Origin: Gallionellaceae bacterium
GTDB lineage: Bacteria > Pseudomonadota > Gammaproteobacteria > Burkholderiales > Gallionellaceae
Assembly (NCBI GenBank): GCA_003151655.1
Contig: PLYB01000256.1
Span: forward strand, 1 to 15,930
Direction: 5' to 3'
DNA length: 15,930 bases
Under the pieces are notes generated by a model, which ran no database searches, was not told the origin of the DNA, and saw only the letters and a program-made list of their open reading frames with translations. The translations under genes were made by a program, and so were the position numbers. Below are positions 1 to 6,800 of the stretch, one piece after another. The number at the start of each line of letters is the position of its first letter. The stretch's first letter is position 1.

Positions 1-33
1 TCCGGGCTTGTATGATTCTACCTGCACTCTTTA

Positions 34-117
34 GGTGCCGGGGTGGAGGGACGATCCGGGCTATCTGCCAATGTTTCGGACAGACTCACGTAGCCATGTC
101 CCCACCCTGTCTTCACC
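34..117 (+). ncRNA. Candidate IS110 bridge RNA segment (structured leader)
   Basis: The leader folds on paper into a long interrupted stem: 34-37 with 114-117; 39-46 with 102-109 (one G-U); 48-49 with 100-101 and 51-52 with 98-99 after single-base bulges; 59-63 with 91-95; and 64-67 with 81-84. Helices separated by internal loops, directly upstream of an IS110 transposase, are what is known of bridge RNAs, which IS110-group elements encode in the 5' leader and whose internal loops pair with target and donor DNA. The full RNA would probably extend toward 290, where a second domain could lie. Pairings were found by eye. No energy calculation or covariation supports them, and the guide loops are not assigned. 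Confidence 0.4.
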
Positions 118-149
118 AACGTCGATTTGGGATGCAGCGGCAGACTCAC
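81..149 (+). repeat. 9-bp direct repeat in the IS110 leader
   Basis: CAGACTCAC occurs at 81-89 and again at 141-149, 60 bases apart, both inside the proposed bridge-RNA region. The first copy lies in the apical part of the 34-117 stem and partly pairs there. A repeated block in two domains is of interest because the target and donor loops of a bridge RNA must both recognise the same core dinucleotide, but this link is inference. Confidence 0.45.
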
Positions 150-291
150 CTGACCGCCGATAGATACAAGCTAACGTCACGAAGACAGCCTCCCCCAGCA
201 CGCCAGAGTGTACTGCGCTGACACCGACTTTTCCACTGCGACGCGTATCGTGCAGGCAACCTCTTAATCGCCGTGGATCAAGGAGCCAATC

Positions 292-1179
292 ATGTCTGAT
301 TATCCAACCCCCATCATCTTCGGTGCCGATGTCAGCAGCACGGAAATCGTCGTTGCCAGCGCCAACTCAAAACAGGTCGTGATGACCATCGCCAACAACC
401 GCAAGGCGATTAAAGCGTGGTTATCGCAACTTCCCAAGGATGCCGTGATCGGGATGGAGGCAACCGGCCACTATCATTGCACGCTCGCCGATTGTGCGGC
501 ACTGCGAGGCCATCGTGTCTACGTCATCAACCCGAAGCATTTGTCGCTTTACGCCAAGGGCGTTGGACAGCGTGGAAAAACCGATCCGCTCGATGCCAGC
601 GTCATCGCGCGGTATGTGGCGAGGGAAGGTGACCGGTTGCATCCCTATACCGTGCCAACCGCCACGCAGCGCACGTTACGCAACTTGCTGAGCCAGCGCG
701 CGGGCATCGTCAAACATTGTGGGGCGATTCGCCAGTGCCTGCGGGCAACCGAATCCATCGGTGGCGCAACATTGAAGCGCGCCCACAAAAAAGCCTTGTG
801 CGGCCTGCAAGCGCTGATTGCAGAAATCGATGTCCAACTCCTTGCCGCAATAAAACAGGATGCGCCTCTCGAACAAAAGTGCGCAATGTTACAGACGATT
901 ACGGGCATCGGTTTGCTCAATGGCCTAGCACTAACGCATCGTTTCAATCGTACACCGTTCGCCAATAGTGACGCCGTGGTGGCCGCATATGGACTGGACC
1001 CGCGCCCGAAAGACTCCGGCAACAAGGTAGGCAAACGGCATCTGACCAAACAGGGCAATGCCGAAGATCGGCGACTGATTTACCTAGCCGCTCAAAGTGC
1101 GGCTAAAACCAAAACCTTCAAGCCGCTGTATTTCGCGTTGCAGGCAAAGGGGTTTCCACCACTGAAGCCATCGTCATAA
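292..1179 (+). CDS. IS110-family DEDD transposase, C-terminus frameshifted
   Basis: This is the recombinase that moves the element through an RuvC-like DEDD domain and a C-terminal serine domain, guided by bridge RNA in studied IS110 members. The RuvC-like acidic residues are visible as D13 (GADVSS), E56 (GMEATGH), D98 and D101 (KTDPLDAS). A helix-hairpin-like TITGIGLL lies at about 202-209. The Tnp_20 region carries the expected serine S242 in KDSG, followed by the KQGN signature. An AGGAG Shine-Dalgarno at 280-284 supports the ATG at 292. The frame ends after 295 residues with an atypical tail (about 287-295). The typical IS110 C-terminus continues in another frame to 1277, so the protein is short by about 33 residues. 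Activity is uncertain. Confidence 0.85.
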   Translation: MSDYPTPIIFGADVSSTEIVVASANSKQVVMTIANNRKAIKAWLSQLPKDAVIGMEATGHYHCTLADCAALRGHRVYVINPKHLSLYAKGVGQRGKTDPLDASVIARYVAREGDRLHPYTVPTATQRTLRNLLSQRAGIVKHCGAIRQCLRATESIGGATLKRAHKKALCGLQALIAEIDVQLLAAIKQDAPLEQKCAMLQTITGIGLLNGLALTHRFNRTPFANSDAVVAAYGLDPRPKDSGNKVGKRHLTKQGNAEDRRLIYLAAQSAAKTKTFKPLYFALQAKGFPPLKPSS

Positions 1180-1277
1180 TCGCCCGCAAGCTGCTTCGTA
1201 TTGCCTTTGCCGTGTGGACTTCCAACAAACCTTTTAACCCGGATAAACTCGGATTCATGGCTTGCAAAAAACCATAG
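1149..1277 (+). pseudogene. Out-of-frame C-terminus of the IS110 transposase
   Basis: From the GGGG run at 1149-1152, the -1 frame reads GVSTTEAIVIIARKLLRIAF and continues to a TAG at 1275-1277. ARKLLRIAFAVW matches the usual end of IS110 transposases (a 'RKLL' helix), so this is real coding sequence displaced by one base. Adding one G to the run would restore an unbroken protein of about 328 residues, a normal length. The junction A AAG GGG at 1146-1152 also formally fits a -1 slippery heptamer, but no stimulatory structure was identified. Simple decay or a sequencing error in a homopolymer is more likely. Confidence 0.75.
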
Positions 1278-1464
1278 GATCTACGCTAGCTCCGCACTTT
1301 CCATCGCATCAGCCCAGTCATGCGAATAATGAATGATTGCTTATGCATCAACAGCAACCATCGAGAAATGTGAACTCCCACACCGCCTATGTGTTCTAAC
1401 GTCAGCAAAGAATATTTGAAGTCGTTATACTTACAACTCAACCAAGCAACATTTTAATGAAATC
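1278..1464. other. Intergenic stretch between IS110 and the ImmA/IrrE gene
   Basis: No gene is supported here. The left part probably holds the right end of the IS element. The right part holds a TATACT -10-like hexamer at 1426-1431, about 34 bases before the ATG at 1465. No good -35 hexamer lies at the proper distance, so this is only a weak promoter call. Confidence 0.4.
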
Positions 1465-2661
1465 ATGGGTAGTGTTTTCGCCAACGTAAAGCCAGAAATT
1501 CTCCTCTGGGCGCGGGAGTCGGCAGGTTTTTCACTGTCTGAGACGGCTATTGCTATGGGCAAGAGCGAAGATGCACTTTCCAGTTGGGAAGAAGGAGTTG
1601 CCGCGCCCACAATTCCCCAGCTTAGAAAACTTTCCCAGCTCTACAAACGCCCTCTCGGTGTTTTTTACCTGCAAGAAGTGCCTAAAGGCTTTCAGGTCAT
1701 AAGCGACTTCCGTCGGCTTCCCAGTGGACAGCCGAGACATTTTTCTCCCGCGTTAACACAAGAAATTAGAGTCGCTCACCAACGACGCGAGCTGGCACTA
1801 GAGTTGTTGTCAGATTTGGATGAAGAACAAAAACCGTTCGGGCTTTCCTTCGAACTCACCATTGATCCTGAAATAGCAGGGCAAATGGTGCGTGAGTTTC
1901 TCGGATTTTCCATGACCGATATGGACGCATATCCCGGAGACGCTTCAGGGCGTAAGGGTTTCAACGCATGGCGCCAGCGCATAGAAAATGTTGGCGTGCT
2001 GGTATTTCAAGCTGCGCGCATCCCCTCTGACGAAGCCTCTGGATTTGCCTTGGCTTATGACGTGCTGCCTGCCGTTGTTATTAATCGTAAAGATGTTCCG
2101 GTACGTCGCCTGTTTTCCCTGGCGCACGAGTTCGTACACTTGGCGCTGCGTAAAAGTGGGGTGTCCGACCTTGACATTGAAGCGAAGCGCCCAGCAGAAG
2201 ACAGCAACATCGAAGTGTTTTGCAACCGCGTGGCCGCTGCCGCCCTGATGCCTGCGCAAATTTTCATAGCCGAGCCGACCATTGCCGCACATGGAACGGC
2301 AATGAGCTGGACGGATGAGGAGATTGCCACCTTAGCGAATCGGTACAACGTCAGCAGGGAAGCGACTCTGCTCCGACTGCTTACGCTTGATCGCACAACA
2401 CGCAATTTCTATCAAGCCAAGCGTAATGAATACGCAGAAGAATTCCGCCGTAACAAAATGCTGGAACGTGATTCTTCACCTTCCAAACCAATACCCAGAA
2501 ATATGCCGCAAGAGGCATTAAGCAATTTCGGACGACCGTTTGTGGAAATGGTATTGGGCAGCTATTATCAGGATCGCCTCACCCTTAGCGAAGTATCAGG
2601 ATACTTGGGCCTGCGAACGCAGCATGTCGAAAAGCTTCAGTCCAAGCTTGGGGCTTTCTGA
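1465..2661 (+). CDS. HTH + ImmA/IrrE-family metallopeptidase
   Basis: A 398-residue protein built like XRE-HTH/COG2856 (DUF955) proteins. Residues about 8-70 form a Cro/CI-like helix-turn-helix, with FSLSETAIAMGKSEDALSSW as the reading helices. Residues 160-310 form the metallopeptidase core, with HEFVH at 221-225 (two zinc histidines and the catalytic Glu) and the probable third ligand E250 before the conserved AAALMP. The C-terminal ~45 residues match the helical tail common in these long versions. Known relatives (ImmA, IrrE) cleave or inactivate repressors; the target here is unknown. Its TGA shares one base with the ATG of the PIN-like gene, so the two are surely co-transcribed and probably coupled. 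There is no clear Shine-Dalgarno before the ATG at 1465, but the HTH fits this start. The likely role is antitoxin or regulator of the neighbour. Confidence 0.88.
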   Translation: MGSVFANVKPEILLWARESAGFSLSETAIAMGKSEDALSSWEEGVAAPTIPQLRKLSQLYKRPLGVFYLQEVPKGFQVISDFRRLPSGQPRHFSPALTQEIRVAHQRRELALELLSDLDEEQKPFGLSFELTIDPEIAGQMVREFLGFSMTDMDAYPGDASGRKGFNAWRQRIENVGVLVFQAARIPSDEASGFALAYDVLPAVVINRKDVPVRRLFSLAHEFVHLALRKSGVSDLDIEAKRPAEDSNIEVFCNRVAAAALMPAQIFIAEPTIAAHGTAMSWTDEEIATLANRYNVSREATLLRLLTLDRTTRNFYQAKRNEYAEEFRRNKMLERDSSPSKPIPRNMPQEALSNFGRPFVEMVLGSYYQDRLTLSEVSGYLGLRTQHVEKLQSKLGAF

Positions 2662-3146
2662 TGGCGAATAGAAAAGCGCGTTACAGCATCGACACAAGTG
2701 CGCTTATCCACGCGTGGCGGCGGGCTTACCCACCTAAAAACTTCCCTCGCTTTTGGGCAAAGATAGAAGATTTAATTGATGCGGGGGTAATCCTCGCATC
2801 GGTTGAAGTGCTAAACGAACTTAAAAAGAAAGACGATGAAATTCACGACTGGTGCAACAATAGGCCAGACGCATTTTGCGTTGAAATCGATGATGATATG
2901 CAGGAGCATCTGGCGCATATCATGGGGACATATCCACGCCTTGTGGATACGGTGAAGGGGCGTTCAGGCGGCGACCCTTTTGTTATTGCACTTGCCCGCT
3001 CTCACATGCCCTCACCACTGACGGTAATCACACAAGAAGGGTTCGGAAAAAAGAATAGCCCGAAAATTCCCGATGTATGTAAAGCTGAAAAAATCCTGTG
3101 CATAAACCTGGTCGAACTTATTCAAGCCGAGGATTGGCGATTTTAG
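2661..3146 (+). CDS. PIN-like DUF4411-type protein, putative toxin nuclease
   Basis: A 161-residue protein with a PIN-fold acidic pattern: D11 in YSIDTSALI at the N-terminus, E49 and E53 in VEVLNEL, and D105 in SGGDPFVIALA. The late VITQEG strand, followed by a conserved-looking IPDVCK segment, resembles the DUF4411 branch of PIN-like proteins. PIN domains are metal-dependent ribonucleases and often toxins of type II toxin-antitoxin modules. Whether this one cuts RNA is untested. It starts inside the stop codon of the ImmA/IrrE gene (TGATG), an arrangement typical of a two-gene module. Genes of this type next to XRE-COG2856 genes are a recurrent pairing, which supports a toxin/antitoxin-like reading. 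The length is normal for the family, with no damage seen. Confidence 0.8.
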   Translation: MANRKARYSIDTSALIHAWRRAYPPKNFPRFWAKIEDLIDAGVILASVEVLNELKKKDDEIHDWCNNRPDAFCVEIDDDMQEHLAHIMGTYPRLVDTVKGRSGGDPFVIALARSHMPSPLTVITQEGFGKKNSPKIPDVCKAEKILCINLVELIQAEDWRF

Positions 3147-3176
3147 CCTGACGCCCGCGCGGCAATGAAAATGGTA

Positions 3177-3185
3177 TGTGATAAT
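3177..3185 (+). promoter_or_regulatory. Extended -10 promoter for the membrane zinc-ribbon gene
   Basis: TGTGATAAT matches the extended -10 form TGnTATAAT at all but one position. Transcription would begin near 3192, giving a leader of about 65 bases before the ATG at 3257. No -35 hexamer is visible at a normal distance, which extended -10 promoters tolerate. Confidence 0.4.
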
Positions 3186-3208
3186 AAAAGACCTGACACC
3201 GCGATTTT

Positions 3209-3258
3209 TACTTGATATCCATCCTGCTGCGCTGAATCACAATTCGAGTACTTGATAT
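3209..3258 (+). repeat. Direct repeat TACTTGATAT flanking the leader
   Basis: TACTTGATAT lies at 3209-3218 and 3249-3258, 40 bases apart. The second copy runs into the ATG at 3257. The first copy extends to ACTTGATATCCATC (3210-3223), which is identical to 14 bases in the last HA repeat of the facing helicase gene (3919-3932). It may be an operator pair, a short recombination scar, or chance. Confidence 0.4.
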
Positions 3259-3790
3259 GAACAAAATTATAGACTTTTTCAAAGATAATCAATGGGTTTT
3301 ACGAGTCGGTTGGGTGACTGCTTTGATAACGTGGCTACAAAGCGCGTCTAATCTGCCTAATTGGTTAATGGTAGCCGGGGGAATATTAATAGCGTTATTG
3401 CTACTTGTGATGCTTATTTTTTGGAAAAATTCTTATGGGAAAAATAGCTATACCGCCGATGAAATTGACGGCTATAGGTGGATATGGAACTACGATAACG
3501 CAAAAGGAATAGAAGATTTAAGCTTGTGCTGTAGTCAATGTGGCGCGCAACTATTGCCCCAAAATTATGTTCATCCGCGTTCACCAGAAGGATATGCGAT
3601 AGAGAATCGTTATAGTTGTATCTGTTCTAATTCAAAATGCAAAAAATCTTACGAATTTAGTCGTGACATAGGAAGATTTAAAAAGGATGTTGAAGTTATC
3701 ATTCTGGCAAAGCGTAATAACGGCGCTTGGAAAGCAGCAAAAAAAGAAAATTACCGGAAGGAACGCGAATTCAAGAAATATTTTTGTTAG
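3257..3790 (+). CDS. Membrane-anchored zinc-ribbon-like protein of unknown function
   Basis: I do not recognise a named family. The 177 residues show an amphipathic or weakly hydrophobic N-terminus (about 12-30) and one strong membrane helix (about 37-56) followed by Lys and Asn. A soluble domain follows, starting with a Trp-rich strand (DGYRWIWNYD, 71-80). Cysteines are grouped as C92-x2-C95 and C121/C123-x4-C128, the layout of a zinc ribbon on the cytoplasmic side. The C-terminus is very basic. Start: the ATG at 3257 has a weak GAG eight bases upstream. The gene is clearly richer in A/T than its neighbours, a sign of separate origin. It converges with the helicase gene, leaving only 25 bases, without a visible terminator. 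Position suggests a defence-island passenger; function is open. Confidence 0.7.
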   Translation: MNKIIDFFKDNQWVLRVGWVTALITWLQSASNLPNWLMVAGGILIALLLLVMLIFWKNSYGKNSYTADEIDGYRWIWNYDNAKGIEDLSLCCSQCGAQLLPQNYVHPRSPEGYAIENRYSCICSNSKCKKSYEFSRDIGRFKKDVEVIILAKRNNGAWKAAKKENYRKEREFKKYFC

Positions 3791-3815
3791 CGCTACACAT
3801 TCCCCAACCATGCTT

Positions 3816-6800
3816 TCACTTACCCCGCCAAACCCAACCAGATAAGGATTCCAGCCGCGCTTTGCGCTCCAATGTCAGACTTTCTTTTGATGTTCGTTGG
3901 ATTTTCACCCATTCACCGACTTGATATCCATCTGCCGTTTTGTAATCGCGAGGAACCTTGACATGCCCCTCTCGCTCTGCGAATTCCTTGAGGTAGCGAA
4001 AACCTTTTTCCCATTTAGCCGAAAAAGCATCCCAACTCCAACCGGGTAAGGCTTCCAGCCGCGCCTTGTATCCCGCTGACATGCTGTCATTGTTGCTTCG
4101 CTGACTACGCACCCATTGACCAAGAGGGTAACCATTTGCCGTTTTATATAACGTAGGAACGAGGCAATGCCCCTCTTGATCGGCGAATATCATTAGGTTG
4201 CGAAAGCCTTCTTCCCACATATCCGAAAAAGGATTCCAACTCCAACCGGGCAAGGCTTCCAATTGAGCTTTTCGCACCGGCGACATGCTGTCTTTTGTCA
4301 TTCGCTGGTGACTTACCCAACCACCGAGTCGATAGCCATCTGTTGTTTTATATCGTCCAAGAACCGTACTATGTCCCTCTTGCTCTGCGAATTCCTTGAG
4401 GTAGCAAAATCCTTCTTCCCATTGATCCGCAATTGCATCCCAACTCCAACCGGGCAAGGCTTCCAGCCGCGCCTTGTGAACCGCTGACATGCTGTCATTG
4501 TTGCTACGTTGACCACGCACCCACTGACCAAGGCGGTAGCCATTTCCTGTCTTGTAAACGTAAGGAACTCTGGCATACCCATCACGTTCTGCAAACTCCT
4601 TGAGATAGCGAAATCCTTCTTCCCACATATCTGACAAAAGATCCCAACTCCAATCGGGCAAGGCTTCCAGCCGTGCTTTACGCTCCGATGACGTTTTATC
4701 TTTTCTTGCTCGTTGTTTACTTACCCAGCGACCGAGTTGATAGCCATCTGCCGTTTTGAAGTCTTGAGGAGTTTTGACGTGCCCCTCACGCACTGCGAAT
4801 TCTTTAAGATGGCGAAATCCTTCTTCCCATTTATCTGACAAAGCATCCCAACTCCAACCGGGTAAGGCTTCCAGCCGTGCTTTGCGCTCTGGTGACTTCT
4901 TGTCTATTTTTGCTCGTTGCGTTACAACCCAGCCACCGAGTCGAAATCCATCTTCCGTTTCAAATAGCACAGGAACGAGGCAATGCCCCTCTCGTTCCGA
5001 GAATTGCTTGAGGCAACAAAATCCTTCTTCCCAATTATCTGAACGCACATCCCAACTCCAACCTGGCAATGCTTCCAATCGTTTTCTGCGTACCAGTGAC
5101 ATACTGTCTTTTGTTGTTCGTTGGGTATTTATCCATATGCCAACTCGATATCCATCTGGCGATTTGTAATCTTGAGAAATTTTGACATGCCCTTCACGCT
5201 CTGCGAATTCATTAAGATAACGAAATCCTTCTTCCCATTTATCTGTCCAATAATTCCAACTCCAACCGGGTAATGCTTCCAGCCGTGCTTTGCGCTCTAG
5301 TGATATGTTGTCTTTTTCTGTTCGTTGTTTACTTACCCAGTTACCAATTCGATAGCCATCTGCCGTTCTGAAATCTTTAGAAACGCTGGCGTGCTCCTCA
5401 CTCTCTACGAACACCTCCAACAACCCAAACCAAAAGTTCCAAGATGCCGTGACTTGCTCAACCAGATAGGTACGCAATGCGCTACTAAAATTCGCATCCA
5501 CCGTAGCAGGTAAATCAATGCTGATTTTGTTGAGGTCACTTGCATTGAAAGCCGAACCCAACTTTCTACCCATCTCAGTTCTAATCTGATCCAGCTCGCA
5601 AGCCAGCACATCGTCATGCGCTTTCAACGCATTCAGCACATCCCAAACAGGTTTGAAGTTGCTCGCCTCAATCGTGTCTTCTGCATTTTGTCCGGCGGCT
5701 ATAAACACCGGCAATACAATGGTGCCGACTTTCTTGTCCGGACTCAGGCGTATGGCGCGGCCCACGGCTTGGATGATGTCCACTTGGCTACTGCGCGGGT
5801 CGATGAACGCGACACCATCGAGTGACGGCACATCCACACCTTCGGACAGGCAGCGCGCATTGCTCAGCACTCCTCGTTCGTCTGCGTTTAGTCCTTTGAG
5901 TTGGTCAAGCTTGATCTTGCGTTTGTTGGCGGGCATGTTGCCGGAGACGAAGTCGGTGCGCAGGGTTCCGCTGGGGCGATGTTCGTCGCTGATCCACTGC
6001 ATGGTGTTTTGCATGTCGGTGGTGAAAGCTTCGGCGCGGTTGACGCGGCTGTGGAAGCTGATGATGCGCTTGAGGTCGTAGTCTTTGATGGCTTTGAGCA
6101 GGCCGATCTGGGCGGCGAGCGATTCGCTGTCGGTATCGATTCCCGTGCCGGTGGTTACTAAATCTCGGTTGGCAATCCACTGTGCGATGGTGGGATCGTC
6201 CACGCCGATAATGACGACGCGGTAATCGGTGAGCAGTTTGCGTTCGATGGCTTTGCCGAACGGCAGGGCATACAACACTTCGCCAAACAGGGCGGCGTTA
6301 TCCATGCCGACGACTTCGACACCGCGATCTTCGGCAGCTTTATGCACGGTGCTGGAGTAAGTGCGCGGGGTGGCGGTGGCGAACAGGCGCTTGGCGCTGC
6401 GTATCTGGGCGTTGTCGAGGATGGCGGTGAAGTCGCTGCCGACCTTGCCTGCGCAACGGTGGGCTTCGTCTGCGATAGCAAGATCGAATGCTGGAATACT
6501 TGGATCGGTTTGGGCTGCGGCAACAACCAGTGAGGATTGGTAAGTGGAGAAAACTACGCGGTTGCCTGCACCGCTAAGAAAGCGCTTTACTTCGACGGCA
6601 TCCGAGGTAACGGGAAAGGCCAAGTCCCCGACACTGTGAATAGCTTCGTCGTTGCCCTTGGTGCCGACGGTTTGATCCGAGCAAACGCACAGCACTTCAA
6701 ACGGGGTGGCAGCGGCGAATGTCCATTCGCGCAGGGTTTGTGCCAACAGGCCGAGCGACGGCAATAAAACCAGTGTGCGAGTTGAATTGAGTGCTTCTTT

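Larger units (their letters stand above)
1..1277 (+). mobile_element. IS110-family insertion sequence (ends not defined)
   Basis: The element is recognised by its DEDD transposase gene at 292-1179, with out-of-frame remainder to 1277, and a non-coding, strongly foldable leader of at least 290 bases. IS110 elements usually lack terminal inverted repeats and long target duplications, so neither end can be fixed from this one copy. The left end may lie at or before base 1, and the right end somewhere after 1277 and before the promoter of the next gene near 1426. I saw no convincing direct or inverted repeat bounding it. The element sits next to a run of defence-like accessory genes, which fits a region that collects mobile DNA. 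Confidence 0.7.

Noticed and set aside
12..221. Open reading frame of 69 codons in the IS110 leader
   Set aside because: No Shine-Dalgarno, a composition unlike a protein, and it overlaps the strongly foldable leader.
645..1058. Long reverse-strand frame opposite the transposase
   Set aside because: It is a shadow of the transposase gene, with no recognisable domain.
169..1291. Possible pairing of leader bases 169-177 (AGCTAACGT) with 1283-1291 (ACGCTAGCT) as a donor guide
   Set aside because: Only 8 of 9 bases pair, and a match of this quality is expected by chance given the number of comparisons; the element's right end is not known.
3819..5441. CRISPR-like array suggested by the regular 204-bp repetition
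   Set aside because: The repeats are far too long, have no unique spacers, and are in frame with a conserved HA protein domain.
5653..6161. Forward-strand frames opposite the helicase core, also 6876-7355
   Set aside because: They lie antisense to conserved helicase and nuclease motifs and arise from codon bias of the real gene.
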